A DNA stretch of 64,000 bases from Fulvia fulva (GCF_020509005.1 NC_063018.1:1736001-1800000); one strand, 5' to 3'; positions 50,961 to 64,000 are shown, counted from the stretch's first letter. Notes: a model not told the origin generated them from the sequence alone. Translations and numbers: made by a program.

Positions 50961-53900
50961 TATTTAGAACATACCGCCGGCTTAGCGCTTAGCTTTATAT
51001 TTAGAGTTTTCTTAGGTAGCTTTCCTATATCTTAGATTTATACTCGCTAAGGTTCTTATATCTAGTAGCTTCCCTTCCTTTTAGCCTTTCTATTAGGTTA
51101 GATTAGCCTATAAGTAAATCTCCTAAGCTATAAGTCTCTAACTTACGCCTTAGTCGGACCTTAGTACTAAAGCTAAGCGAGGTAACCTTACTAACCTTAT
51201 CTTAGCTCCTACGAACGGGGCGGGCTACTCAAACCTTTAGTATAGAGGACACTAACTAACACCCTAATCAAGGCGGTCATTACCTACCGGATTAGTAAGG
51301 TTTCGCTACTTATCTAGTCGGAGAGGGCCTAGCCTATAGTCGCACCCTAGGTAATAACTACGCGGCTTAGCCTACTAGCCTAAACGGTACCTTTAGGGCT
51401 ACTTAGGCTATACCCCTAGCTACTCGGTCGTCCGCCGCCCTAACCGCGATAGCAACCCGGAGATAGATAGGGCGGACTACCTAGACGAAGATAACTTCGG
51501 CCTATATAACGAGCTAGCTAGTAGAGGCAAGGCGCCTAGGATAGGGGATCCCCCTGTCCTAAAGTCTAACGCTTAGGACGACGAGTACCTTAACTAGATA
51601 TTGTCTATTAGAGCCTAGATTAGCCTAAATAAGAAATAGATTGTTAAACGACGCCTTTCCGACCTAGAGAAACTAGAGCTTGTTAGTAGCTTCGTCTATA
51701 GCGGCTTTAACTAGTTATAGTTTAAAGCTATTAAAGAAACGCGCCTAAAGCCCCCTTATCTTAGGCACGGCGATTTCGACAATATAATTACGTAGATCTC
51801 TAACTTTATAGTCGACCTAGACTATTAGGAGCAGATCTAGCGTAAGTAGGAGACTACCCGTTAAACTAGGAGTATTAGGACCTTTATTAGGTCGCTTAGG
51901 CTAACTAGGAGCCGTATAACTCCCCTACTAGATAACTTTACCTACCTACGCAAGTTTTTAGCCGGCCTAAAGCCCGATATACTAGCTAAACTAGACAATC
52001 GTAACTTCTAAGCGACTAATACGAGTATCCGCGTCTACTTCTAGTAGGCTATTATAGCCGACTAGCGACTCTATCTTAGCCGCGGAAGAGACTAGAAGCT
52101 AGCCGTAATAATATTAGCCGTCGAGAAGTTTGTAGACGGGGACACTAAAGCCTTTATAGCTCTCCGGAGCGACTTAGGTAGCTCGGCGCGCGGTAGAGGC
52201 CGCGGTAGAGGCCGCGGCGGACGTAGACGCGGGCGAGGCAATCGTAGAGGCCCCTCCGGGCGCTTAGACGGATACTATAACTATAGCAAGATAGGCCACT
52301 TCGCGCGCGACTACTCTAAGCTAAAAAATAGAGCCTAAGACGTCTTAATCGAGGTAGACGTACTTAGGATTATTAGACGCCTCTATACCCCTACCTAGAG
52401 AATCCTACTAGGATAGGACGATCCTAGCTACTAAGGGTAAGGCTTAGTAGATATAAGTAGAAGAGGATAGGGCATTGTCTTTATCTAAAGAACCCGAGTC
52501 GGAGACTAAAGAGGAGGTCGACTATACGATAGAGAGGCTAATAGCGATAGGCGGAGGGCTCTTTACTATCGATGCCCGCCTAGGACCTAATAAGGTTTAG
52601 GCTAAGGTTACCCTATACTATATAGCCTCTAAAGTATACCTCTTAGCCCGAAAATCGAAGCAACTCCCTCGATCGCTTTTTAGGGACTTACCGCTAATAA
52701 GGATCGTCCTCCTAAACGGTAAGGAGATCATTTCTACTTAGGGTGTCCTTCTACTATATTAGATTAGTACCTAGTAGGACATAGTCCCCGCTAGAGTTAT
52801 CGATATAGAAGGATTTGACCTTATCCTAGGCCTTAAGTAGTTCTAGGAAGTCAACCCTAACGTAAACTAGTAGTCTAGCTCTACTAGACTACGGGACCGG
52901 CGTAGCCGGTACTATACGATTAGGTCGTACTCTAAGGTGTTCGACCTAAAGGACGACGAAGGCGAGCTAGAAATGTTCAACTCTATATGTTTAGTAGACT
53001 TCGCTATACGACACGAAGGACCCTAGCTCTTCTACTCGCTTAGGCGACTCCCTAATAATGCCCTAGTTAATATCGACTTCGAGGAGTACGGCTTAGATAA
53101 GGTATACGAACGCCTTATAGCTATAGTAGAGGACCTAGACGACGAGTCTTAGCTACCGTAGGTAGGTAACTAGGTCTTCTAGACGTTAGTTAATCTCTTC
53201 CTAGAGATCTAGAGAGCTTAGCTCCCGGCTAGACTCCTACGGAAGAGAGCTTTCGACTATACTATCCCTACTAGTAACGCTCGACCTATTAACTAGCCCG
53301 TATACCGTCTAAGCCCTAGTTAGCTTTAAGAATAGGCTCGCTAGATCTAGATACTCCTTGATCGCGGACTAATTAAGGTCTCGTCCCTACCCTAGGGATC
53401 CCTAGTAAACTACTAAAAACGGCTTCCCCCTCCTACGTATCTAGAAGTACCTAGATATGGTCGCGAAGGCTAAATACTTTAGTAAACTAGACCTAGTCTT
53501 AGGGTACTAGTAGCTACTAATCGACTTAGCCGATACGTATAAGACTACCTTTAATACTAGGATTAGGAAGTACGAGTTCCTCGTTATACCCTTTAGGCTA
53601 ACAAACGCCCTAGCCTCGTTTTAGTCTATAATAAACGAGATCCTAAGAGATCTGCTTTAGAAGAAGGTCGTCGTGTACCTCGACAACATCCTGGTCTTCT
53701 TAGACTCTAAGGAATAGCACGAAAAAGACCTAAAGGAGGTCTTTGACCGCCTAAAGAAAGCTAAACTATTCTACTCCCCTAAGAAGTACGATATTTGAGT
53801 CAAGTTTGTCACCTTCTACGGGCATTAGATCGAGAAGAATTCGATTAGGCTACTATAAGACAAGATCGACGCGATTAATAGTTAGCCTACGCCTCTAATA

Positions 53901-54900
53901 TATAGTAGATTAGGCAGTTCCTTAGCCTCGTAGACTACTACCGCCGCTTTATTAAGGGCTTCGCGAAACTCGTAGTACCCCTCTTAGATCTTCTTAAGGA
54001 AAGCGACGAGTCCCTTAGGCGGAAAAAGCGTCGCCTAGTACGATAGAACGCCTAGTACGTATACGCTTTTAAGAGCCTAAAGCTCGCGCTAACCTTAGGG
54101 CCTATACTAATCCCGCCTAACCCTAAGAAGCCCTTTACGATTAAGACTAATATATCTAAATAGGCTATAGGCGCTACTCTCTATCAAATAGAAGCTAATA
54201 ACTAGCTATACCCTATAGCCTTCTCTAGAAGGAAGCTTTAGGGAGCCGAGCTAAATTACCTAATCTACGAAAAGGAGGGCCTAGTAATTAAGGAAGCCCT
54301 CCGAACCTAGGATAACTACGTAGAAAATAGCTATACGGTTACGATCCTAACCGATTACTAGTCGCTTAGGTATCTTAATAGTACTAAGGGCTAGAGTAAG
54401 AGGATCGTACGATAGGCTTAAGAGTTTTAGTAATATAACTTAGATATTAGGTATTATAAGGGAGAAGAGGCGATCGTTCCCGATACGCTCTCCCGTTAGC
54501 CTAACTTTATTAGAGAAGGACCTACTAACCTAGCTTAGCCGGTTAAGTAACTCGTAGCTATAAGATTTAAAGCTAACGAGACCGACTTGTTCCCTAAACT
54601 AATAAGGTAGTTCAAGTTAACGGGATAGATACTAACTTACGGTCTCTACCTCGAGAGCTTAATTAAGGTACGAGAAGAGGAATTCGAGCTACTCCTACCG
54701 ATCGACGAGTCTAAGGAACCTAGATTAGGCTTTATTCTTCTAGACGATAAGGGAACTATTACGGTTTACTACTACCGTAACGTCGCGCGCCTTAGCGCTT
54801 CCTTATATATCTCGTACGCTTCGCGCTTCTCTTTCGTAGCCTTACCGAACAACGCTTATTTTACGGTAACCCTATACTATCGTCTTATAGATCACTACCC
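50961..54900 (+). pseudogene. RIPed Ty3/Gypsy element, gag to RNase H
   Basis: On the plus strand: gag (about 51470-52350) ending in an RG-rich stretch and a zinc knuckle at 52261-52340 (YYNYSKIGHFARDY, Cys changed to Tyr by RIP), protease (about 52550-52900), RT (about 53300-53870) with FRLTNALASFQ and VVYLDNILVF (about 53668-53700), and RNase H (about 54120-54480) with a TDYQSL block. Frameshifts occur around 53400 and 53880 in addition to TAG/TAA stops. No integrase was identified. The end (about 54780-54905) may be LTR sequence, but no matching partner was found. Confidence 0.72.
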
Positions 54901-54962
54901 GTAATAGTTTGTTCGGTCTTATAAGCGGTCTATCTAGTTAGGCTAGTAGTTATAATCAAACT

Positions 54963-55042
54963 GTACTAATAATAACTATAGTCGCGTAAATAAGCGTATT
55001 AGTTAAGTTAATAGATCACCTCTCTCCTTTACGTAAAACGCG
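54963..55042. repeat. 80-bp direct repeat, copy 1
   Basis: Nearly identical to 55097-55176 (GTACTAATAATAACTATAGTCGCG..ACGTAAAACGCG), 134 bp apart. Possibly an internal duplication within an LTR or untranslated region between the two Gypsy elements. Confidence 0.75.
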
Positions 55043-55096
55043 TTAAGGCAGGTCAAGTTCACTATAGTTCCTAACCGTAGAGTCGCGCGTATAGGC

Positions 55097-55176
55097 GTAC
55101 TAATAATAACTATAGTCGCGTAAATAAGCGTACTAGTTAAGTTAATAGATCACCTCTCTCGTTCGCGTAAAACGCG
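55097..55176. repeat. 80-bp direct repeat, copy 2
   Basis: Partner of 54963-55042, with a few differences (CCTTTACG against CGTTCGCG near the end). Confidence 0.75.
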
Positions 55177-55299
55177 CGCCTCCCTACTCTTATAGGGCCC
55201 TTATATACCTACTAAGAGAGTAGTCTTATCTACTACGTAATAGTATCATATAGCTATACCCGGTAGTACTACTAACGAGGTGCTCTTGCCTAAGTAACC

Positions 55300-58200
55300 T
55301 CTTTATCTAGATCTTAGTAAGTATAAGCGTTAGTCGCTCGTACGCGCTAAGCTTTTCCTAACCGTATCTACTAAAACGTAGACACTCGATAACCTAGGTA
55401 CCGATACCGCCCTAGGTGCCTTCCCTTCCGACGACGACTCGAACGTATTCGCCGCCGAATAATAAGAGATCGAGAAGGATCCACTACCTAAAGAATAGTA
55501 GTTTACCTTAACCTCCGACCCTATTAACTTCGTATAATTCCTCGACGAAGAATAGATCTTAGAAGAAGGAAGAATCAAGGTGTATAAGATTATAGAGTCA
55601 AGAGGTAATATATCTATATAAGATAGTAAAACTAATAATATACGCTAACCTAAGGAGTAGGTAATCGCCTTAGAGTATACTACTATTAAGAGCCTAGCCG
55701 AGTTCGCGACTCGTACTATAGTATACCCGGAGATTATGTTTCACCTCGTTCGCTAGATATAGTTAGACTTTATTATACTTTTCAACTAGGTCGAGTCCCT
55801 AAAGAAGGCTAATAAGGTTATATAGCGTAAGTACGCCGATATAAAGAAGGAACGTAATATCGTATCCGAGAGTCTTAGTTAACTCGAAAAGGATAAGGAT
55901 GTTAAGGGCCTCTTTATATTCTACTTTAATAAATACTAGAAGTATAAGAGTTAGATACAAGACCTTAAGGAAGCTAATTAGCGCCTCCGATAGGATAACG
56001 ATACGCTCTTCGGATAGGTCGAGGAGTCGTAGATAGGTATATTACCTAAGGACATCAAAGCCCTATCTAAGCGTAATTAGGCTCTAAATAAGGAGGTAGT
56101 AGAGCTAAAGGCTTAGCTAGTAGCTAAGGACACGAACGGTACTAGCGATACTAGCGGTACTAACGGTAATAATAATAATAACCGTAGTCGTTAGGTCCGC
56201 GTCTACTCCCCTCGTCGTAACGGTGTTTTACGATTACCTACGCCTCCTACTTAGTAGGACCGTATAGGTAGAGGCACCCGACGAGGAGGTAGTAGAGGTA
56301 GTAGCGATAACGACGGAGACAACTCTAATAACGATAAGGGTAGAGATAATAGTCGACTACGCCGTTACCTACGCCGTAACTCCTTACGACGAGAACGCTA
56401 GGGCATACCTAGTAGTACTTCTAGGGTAACTAGCAATACCGCCGTTAGCTAGTTCACTACTATCAAACCCTCCGTTAATATTATATATACTAATAAGTTA
56501 GTTAAGGACCTAGGAAGTAAGTTCGACAATAAGAATATAAACTTTAACCGTTAGCTCGACTAGCTAGAGATTAAGCTATCCGTAATATAGTTCTAGACTA
56601 TCGAGGACGGACTACGCTATATCCTTAACTACCTCGACGGGTACCCGTACTAGCTATACAATCCGCGAGTACCCTCTAAGCGTACTAAGCGTAATTGCGT
56701 TAACCCCTTTAAGTCTATTAATAGGATAATCTAATTCCTTATCGATCGGTATAGTAAGAAGGACGTCGTAGGCAAGGCCTTCTAGAAGCTCTAGGTCTTA
56801 TAGTAGGGTAAGAACGAGTGATTTTCTATCTTTATCGCTAAGTACGACGAATAGCGTAACTTATACGACTTATTAGCTAAGACTAATTACCGCCTACTCG
56901 AGGGTAAGCTTAACTACAAATATATAGAGGCACTGCCTATAGAGACCGAAGACTGCGAAGACTTAGTCGACCTATACTATAAGCTCGAAGCTAAGTTCGA
57001 GCGCCTAAAGTCAAAGACCCTAGCTATACTACGACTACCTCGTAGTACTAGCGGTAGTAACGGTACTATACCTACCGCGCCCGGCGTAGCCTAAGGTTTA
57101 GGCCTTAAGCTATACGCTTAGATATCGCGCGAATTTAAGGAACTTAAAAAGCTCGAGCCTAAGGAGAAGGCTAGTATTATCGTAGTAGGCGGTTATATCC
57201 GCTACGGCCGTATAGACTATAACTTATACTCGCTAGACTACCCTATTAAGTAGTATAAGCGCCCTCCGCCGCGCGCGAATACTAGCTCTATAATATAGAT
57301 ACCGGCTAACCCTTAGTAATAGCGAAATAGCTAGACTAACGCTTAAGTACGACAACCGTTAGTCCTACTTACGAACATAATACTAAGAAGGAAATATAGC
57401 GAGATGCGGTAATATAAGGACTAGAGTACGCTTTACGTATATTAGTAGGCTCTCTAATACCGCCTATTATACGAGGGGTACTAAGGCCGAGAGTATCCCC
57501 TTACCTTATAATGCCTAGTAGTATAGATAGTAATCAAGCTCTTGCCTTCCTTAATTATAGTGCTACCTCTTAGTATATAAATTCTGTATACGCTCGTATA
57601 TATAATCTTCCTCGACTCTAGGAAGAACCTCTTTAATTAGGACTAGCTAATAGCGGCTCCGCTAACGAGCTTATTACCGAGTCTACGTACTTTCCTTTTA
57701 ATGTCGGCGGCTACGTCGAAATCCTTAGCTACTATCTAGTAGAATTACTAAAGTATAACACCGTACTCGGCTCTAGTTAGTTTGTAGACTACGAACTAGA
57801 GATATAATAGGAGAAGGGCATTATAATAATGAATTATTTGAATGAGTATACCTATAAGGCAAACTAGAGGTCTAATACGTACCTAATAGTATAGTCTATT
57901 AACTATCTAGCTACGCTAGTACTATTAGGCAATTATTAACCGCCGATAGTAGAAGATAATCCCGACGAAGTTACCGCTCCTACGCTATCGTTACCTAAGT
58001 ATATACCCTAACTATAGTTCTATACGACGTTCGAGGACGAAGAGGATGACTTCCGTATATATACTCGATAACCGTTACCGGTAGACGGCGTTAAGACGTT
58101 AAAGCGACCGTACCGATATACGAAACAAAAGTAACGAGTTATCGAACTAGAACTAGAGATCGATATCGTAAATATCTCCGCGGCTTACGTAGTAAAACTA

Positions 58201-60640
58201 GCTCGTAAGAAAGGAGCGGAAGTCTATATAATGTAGATTATACTACCTAGTTAGAAGTACTACGCTAACCTATTACGAGCCTACGTAATAGTAGCGACTA
58301 GGTAAGACTTCGATCCTACTAGGCTCTACGCTATAAACCTTCGAACGGTGTAGTTAGTAAACCCCTTGACAGTATATATAATAATAGTGAACAGCGACTT
58401 CGACAGATCTATAAATAGTAAAGATAAGGACTAAGATACTAAGGTCTACTTACTCTAGGAACTGTACAATTTTAAGGACTGTTTTAACCGTTAGGATATA
58501 TTATAGATCCTACCTCACCGCCCTAGTAAAGACTATAAAATACACCTTAAAGACAAAACTAAGTCACCTCCTTTTAAGCGGCTATACGTAATATCGTCTC
58601 GCGAGAATAAGGTAATTAAGAAGTAGGTCGATAATTAGCTAGAATCTAGAGCGATATAACGAAGTACGAGCCCGGCTTCTATACTAGTACTAATTATACA
58701 TAAACTAGGCGGCGGTCTACGGGTCTATATCGACTCTAGAGCTCTTAATACCCTTACGATCAAAAGTAGATACCTAATACCGCTATTCTAAGAAACGCTA
58801 AACCGCCTAAATAGGAAGAAGTACTTTACTAAACTCGATATTATCTCTACCTTTAACCGTATTTGTATTACGGAGGGCTACGAATAGAAAACTACGTTTA
58901 GTACTCGCTATAGTCAATTCGAGTATATAGTAATGCCTTTCGGCCTATATAATACTCTAGGAACATTCTAATTATATATTAATGATACGCTTAGGGAGTA
59001 TCTCGATAACTTCTGTTTAGTATACCTAAATAATATCCTAATCTTTAGCGATATATTCGAGGAATATATATAATACGTACGTAAAGTACTATAGCGTATA
59101 CGTAAAGCCGGCCTATAATTAGATATCGACAAATACGAGTTCTACTAAACAGAGACGAAGTATCTTAGTATTATTATAGGAGTCGACGGTATCCGTATAG
59201 ACCCGGAAAAGGTCGACGTAGTCAAGAACTAGCTTACTCTAATATACCTAAGGCATATATAAGTATTCCTTAGGTTCGGAAACTTCTATCGAAGGTTTAT
59301 ATAGAACTTCTCTAAAATCTATATACCCCTTACGAATTTAATAAAGACTAGTAAGAATAGTAAGCCGATACTATTCGTTTAGACAATAGAATACGAAGTA
59401 GTCTTCTAAGGATTAAAAGATGCATTCTTAACGGATACGGTACTCGTACACTTCGTACTAGGGTTAGAAACTATAGTCGAAACAGATGCCTTAGATTTCG
59501 TTACTACGGTAGTAATTTTATAGAAATACGGAGACGTCTAGAGACCGGTAGTATATATGTCTAAGAAGATGTTACTATAGGAGTATAACTACGAGATTTA
59601 TAATAAAGAACTATTAGCTATCGTCCTCGCCTTCGGAGAATAGAGACCTAAGCTTACTGTTAACTTAGATAATAATATAGATACCGATTTCGAGAATACG
59701 AAGGATATAGATAACAATCCCGTTATTATCTACTCCGATTACAAGAACCTAGAATACTTTATAAGTACGAAACAACTTAATAGACGGTAGGCACGCTAGG
59801 TATAGTTCCTAGTATAGTTCGTATTTAAAATTACCTATCGTCTAGGTATATAGGGTATAAAGCCTAATAGCCTTACTAGACGATCGTAAGATCTACCGTT
59901 AGATCTAAGCGATCCACGTCTATAGTATTAGAGCTAGGTAATCCTACCGCCCGCTCGCCTCAATATTAAGCTTAATTCAAGCGAGCTACGGGAGGGGGAG
60001 GTAGCGTAGTAGGTAGTATAGTAGGATTTACTTATATAAGTTAAGGCTCTATATAACGAAGAGACCGTTTAGGCTACTATATAATAGCTATCCTAGAACT
60101 AGTAGGTACCCCTATTATATAAATATAAGATCGACGATCGTACGTCTAAAGTAGAAGATAGCATAATCTATATAAAGAACGCCTACTAAGGATATAGCTT
60201 ATTTGTCCTAGAAGTTACTAGCGTAGTAGAACTTCGTACTCTAATCACGAAACGTTTCTACGACATACCCGCGGCTAGGTATCCCGGCCGTAAAAAGACA
60301 TTCGAGTTGATTAGTAGATACTACCGCTAGCTACGTATAGTATAAACGATTAAGAGATTCGTCCGTAATTGTGTTATATATAGAACAACGGTTCCGTCAA
60401 ATCAGTAGTATTAGGGCCTCCTTATACTATTACCGGTACTCTTTAGAGTATAGGAGGATATCGCTATTAACTTTGTTATAGATTTGCCCGTAAGTAAGAG
60501 CTTAACCGATAGACAAACGTATAAGAACGTCCTTATAGTTACGGATAGGCTTACTAAGGAGAGACACCTAATCCTAGTACTATAGATAGACGCCCTATAT
60601 ACCGTATATATCTTTATCCGCTATATCTTCGTACGGAAGT
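55300..60640 (+). pseudogene. RIPed Ty3/Gypsy gag-pol, interrupted by a LINE-C copy
   Basis: A plus-strand frame with stops almost only TAG/TAA. Gag lies at about 55600-57330, with Gln/Lys coiled-coil segments and a degraded knuckle near 57190-57245. The protease-like region is at 57450-58100. RT follows: LRVYIDSRALN (about 58715-58750), FTKLDIISTFNRI, MPFGLYNTLGTFQ (58934-58972) and VYLNNILIF (59020-59046, Asp lost). RNase H is at about 59460-59790 and the start of integrase at about 60270-60600. The RT is closely related to that of the outer Gypsy at 9-28 kb. The RIPed LINE-C copy breaks into integrase near 60640; the rest of the Gypsy would lie beyond the window. Confidence 0.78.
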
Positions 60641-60686
60641 AGAATTAGAATACGGACTATATAGCTATCGAACGTCCGGAGGAAAA

Positions 60687-61979
60687 ATGGCAACGACGAC
60701 GGTAGTAGACGACCGAGAGCAAGGGGGAGACGAGTAGAGGACGCTCTATAAGAAGGCGGAAGAGATAGTAGCGGTAGAAGAAGGGAGGTTTCCGGAGAGA
60801 GTACTAAAAGGAGTAATAAGCGAACTACTCGGGGAACTAAAGGCGCTTAAACGACAAACAAGCACTACGATTAACATAGCAATCGAGGTAGCAACACGAA
60901 ACGTAAGAAACAACCCTTAAAGAGACCTAAGACAGACCTAGGGCCTAACGACCTAGGCAATAATCGCGAGCCAATCTACCCCCCCCTTAAAGTATAGTAC
61001 TACGAGTCTATATTACGGACTAGAAAGAGAAGGAAGAGATAGGAAAGATGACCGGGAGGGAGATAGTCGAGAAGATCGGAGTAAAGGGAATAGTAGGGGC
61101 AAGGGTAGATAATAAAGGGGTCAAGCTGTTTATAGTATACGTATAGGACAAGAAGGCCCTCGAAATAAATAAGGAGTAGACACTGAAGATCGGGAGTATA
61201 GCGAAAGTCTCCTATTAACAGTATATAGTAATTGCGTATAGGGTCCTACAAACCTTTGATATATAAAGGGATATACTAAACCTCTAGAGGCAAAACTAGG
61301 TAATAGTACTAGGACTATAGATCATAAAGACAGCGTAGGTCAAGAAGAAGATAGAGGAGGGCAAGAGGGCCTCCTCGCTAATCTTATAGGTTATAATACT
61401 AGAGCAAGCGAACAAGGTCTTAGACTAAGGGTTGTACTAGGACTTTAAGAGGCTAGATATAGAAATCTATTAGAGCAACTATAGAATCCTTCAATATTTT
61501 GACTGTTAATAGTACGGACATATTGTCCCAAAGTGTAGCAAAGCCACACTAGTCTACTTATACTATACTAGTAATCACGCGACCTAAGAGTGCCAAAAAC
61601 GGAAGGAGGACATAAGATACGTAGTATATAGGAGAAAACACCCGGTATAGTCAAACTAATACCTAGTTAGACTATTAGCCTAGTAGAGAGCGCGTGAAGC
61701 AAGGGTAATAACACTAACTAGGTTCCTAGTAGGTGAACAGAAACAACTAGAGAGAACTACCTACCCGAATAAGAGACCCCGGCTATAAGAGGAGCTACAA
61801 ATAGTGCTAGTAATAGGGAGACTAACGTTCTTATATAAGGCAGCGCAGAGCAATAGACAAATGAGAATCAACCAAATGATAGGGAGCTAACCCTAAAGGG
61901 AAGAATAGGAGGAGGGACGGGAAAACTAATAGCAAGACTAATAGTAAGACCAAACGGACCTAGACACAAACATGTCCTA
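60687..61979 (+). pseudogene. RIPed LINE-C ORF1
   Basis: Same ATG and frame as LINE-C ORF1 with many TAG/TAA stops (for instance TGG-to-TAG in the first 20 codons), a one-base insertion in the C-run, and zinc-knuckle cysteines partly changed to Tyr. Non-functional. Confidence 0.9.
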
Positions 61980-64000
61980 ATGCCTTATACTAACAGACTA
62001 TTAATTATTTAGTATAATGTGAATAGAAGTAAAGACAAGGTCTAAAGGAGCTTTCTACAAGCCTTAGACCCGGAGGAACACCACATTATAGCAATATAGG
62101 AACTATAGATCAACCTACACTCTAGGATTCTATTAACTATACGAGACCCGAGATACTACGTAGTAATAAATAGAACCGAGGGAGTCCCACGAACTTATAT
62201 CTAGGTCAGTAAGAAGGTACTAGTAGAGGACTAGTAGGCCTAGCCGAGAACCGATAGGGATATTACTATAGTATAGCTTAAAACAACTTAAGGCTAGGTC
62301 CTAATCCATAGCGTATATAACCTACCTCTAGAGTCTAGAAGCAGCATATAACTATATACGCTAGGAAGGCTCCCGGAAGTAATAGACTAACAAAACCACA
62401 ACATCGTAATAGGAGATTTTAACCTCTACTACCTAAGGTAGGGATCGGACTTTACCCTAGTATACCACTTCTTAGTAGGGAGGCTTATTAGTCAGATAGA
62501 AACAGCCTAAATGGACTTGATCACGCTAAAGGGAACAGAAACTTAGGCTAGAAACAACAGTTCTAGTACGCTAGACCTATACTTTATGTCCTACGCCTTA
62601 ATACGACGGGTAGAAAGCTATATAGTTAATGACTAACTAGAGTCCTTATTAGACCACTATCTAATCTAAACCGACATCTAACTTATAGTTAAGGAGGAGA
62701 GGGAACCTAAGAGGAGGCTCTACTAGAAGTAGGCCGAGTAGACACTAGTATAGTAGCGGCTAGAAGGCGAACTAGAACAGGTGAACATTAATAATATATA
62801 TATAACGGAGGAGATTAACCAAGTAGTAGAGCAGCTAATAGAAGCTATACAAAGGGCAGCCTAGGCCTATATACCTAAGAAGAGATGGTCGCTATACTAG
62901 AAGCTATACTAGACACTAGAGTATATAGCTAAAGTCAAGGAGGCAAGGAGAGTAAGAAGGAGATAGGAGTAACGACGCACCTAAGTAAACTAGGAAGCCT
63001 ATAACAACGCGTATAAAGCAAAGAAGGCGTAGATTAGAAGAGACAAGACGTAGGAGTAGAGGTCAACTGTAGGGATGATTATAGAACACCCGGAACAAAT
63101 CTAGAGACTAGTAGAATAGGCTAGGAAACTAGACGAGGAACGAAACTCCCCGCCCTAGTTTCCCTTAATATAGGACTAAGACGGGGAAACGCAAACCACT
63201 CCGATAGGGAAAGCGAAAGCATTCGTAGACCACTTCTTTAGGACTTAGGTAGAGGCAGACCTAAGTAACATCCTAGGAATATACATTCCTCCGCTAAGGG
63301 AGGCTAACTAGTAAGTATCTACTATAGAGATCGGAAATATTATTAAGAAACTAAAGGGCAACAAAGCCCTAGGCCTAGACAAGATCCCTAACTGTTACCT
63401 AAAAGCTAGTAGTAGCCTCATTACTCTAGTACTTACGCCAATCTTTACCTAGTGTATAAAGTAGGGGTATTGCCTAAAGGCCTTTAGACAATCACTAACT
63501 TACGTCCTAAGGAAACCCTAAAAGGAAGACTATACTAAGTTGAAGTTATATAGACCAATTGCATTACTAAATATACTAGGGAAGCTCCTAGAGAAGGTCG
63601 TAGCTATAAGGCTCACCGGAATAGTAGAAGAACACAACCTCCTCCCGGTAACGTAAATAGGGGGGAGACAAAAGAGATCTACCCTTATAGCAGTCGAACT
63701 GATTATAGAGCAAATCAGACATATCTAGCACTATAGTAATAACAAGGTAGCCTTACTACTTTTACTAGATATATTAGGGGCTTTCGACAACGTGTCCTAC
63801 GTAAGGCTCCTATATATCCTTAGAATAAAAAGTATCCTAGCCTAGATAGTACACTTTATATAGTCATTCCTTAAGGACAGAACAACCTAGATCCTCCTAG
63901 GGTCCTTTAAAGCCCCGTAGACCCTAATTACGAATACGGGCATCCTATAGGGCTCTACACTCTCCCCAATTCTGTTCCTCCTCTTTATAGCCGGCCTGAC
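61980..64000 (+). pseudogene. RIPed LINE-C ORF2, partial
   Basis: Collinear with LINE-C ORF2 from the ATG at 61980. Endonuclease and most of RT are present but carry many TAG/TAA stops. The ancestral TGATG junction reads TAATG here. Ends at the window edge before the FVDD motif. Confidence 0.9.

Larger units (their letters stand above)
60640..64000 (+). mobile_element. RIPed copy of LINE-C, cut by window edge
   Basis: Base-for-base match to LINE-C from about the ORF1 ATG (60687 against 45593) to the window end (64000 against about 48920). Almost all differences are CA-to-TA or TG-to-TA. The leader just before the ATG is only partly similar (GGACTATATA, CGAACG, GAAAAATGG shared). An extra C in the poly-C run (C8 against C7 in LINE-C at 45885-45892) adds a frameshift in ORF1. 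The 5' target duplication cannot be tested because the 3' end is outside. Confidence 0.92.

Noticed and set aside
54780..54905. Possible LTR resembling the solo LTR at 12291-12474
   Set aside because: Only short similar blocks (CTCTTTCGTAGC and neighbours); no paired copy or duplication found, so not called.
55330..55578. 82-codon minus-strand ORF
   Set aside because: Opposite to the Gypsy reading direction and without a motif; chance frame.
1..64000. tRNA, rRNA or biosynthetic/defence gene cluster
   Set aside because: No cloverleaf-type or rRNA sequence and no clustered enzyme or defence genes were recognised; host genes are ordinary housekeeping and BTB genes.

Overview
The window looks like a filamentous ascomycete chromosome, most likely Dothideomycetes. 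The evidence is short GT..AG introns (48-61 bp) with CTAAC/CTGAC-type branch points, ascomycete housekeeping proteins, and repeats that carry the signature of repeat-induced point mutation (RIP). In RIPed DNA, CA and TG dinucleotides are almost gone (replaced by TA) while CG is abundant. The genus is inference only.

Layout. (1) 1-3.3 kb: RIPed minus-strand retroelements, a Tad1-type LINE cut by the window edge and a Copia-like gag/protease remnant. (2) About 3.8-8.69 kb: an intact LINE (LINE-A) with two open ORFs, lying tail-to-tail against a RIPed minus-strand LINE fragment (8.69-9.0 kb). (3) 9.0-28.7 kb: a nest. A RIPed minus-strand Gypsy element (LTRs 9004-9188 and 28539-28723) contains a RIPed plus-strand Gypsy element (13998-26341), whose 5' LTR contains a 5'-truncated LINE (LINE-B, 14310-18662). 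The outer RT gene also holds an un-RIPed solo LTR with a perfect 5-bp TSD. (4) 28.7-31.2 kb: RIPed sequence of unknown family. (5) 31.2-41.0 kb: the only ordinary host DNA. It holds an inverted pair of 287-bp Tc1/mariner deletion derivatives, a Brl1/Brr6-type nuclear-envelope gene, an acyl-protein-thioesterase-like hydrolase, a tandem family of BTB/POZ genes (one two-module chimera, one frameshifted copy, one truncated pseudogene) and the proteasome ATPase gene RPT6. All host genes are on the minus strand. (6) 41.0-51.0 kb: a RIPed Fot1/pogo transposase fragment and a RIPed minus-strand Copia element, the latter split by a nearly intact LINE (LINE-C, 45476-50490, 15-bp TSD). (7) 51.0-60.6 kb: two RIPed plus-strand Gypsy elements. 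(8) 60.64-64.0 kb: a RIPed copy of LINE-C that runs off the window.

How it fits together. The window is a small gene island inside layered, RIP-inactivated heterochromatin. Two LINEs with ORF2 open from end to end (LINE-A and LINE-C) and a clean solo LTR show that some elements arrived after, or escaped, RIP. Three LINE families share the same plan: ORF1 with three zinc knuckles; ORF2 with endonuclease, RT and a C-terminal CCHC; a stop/start overlap between the ORFs; and a (TCTA)n tail. I found no convincing new defence, biosynthetic or RNA system. The most informative observations are the LINE stop/start coupling, the matched parent/RIPed LINE pair, the solo LTR, the inverted Tc1 pair and the BTB gene chimera.
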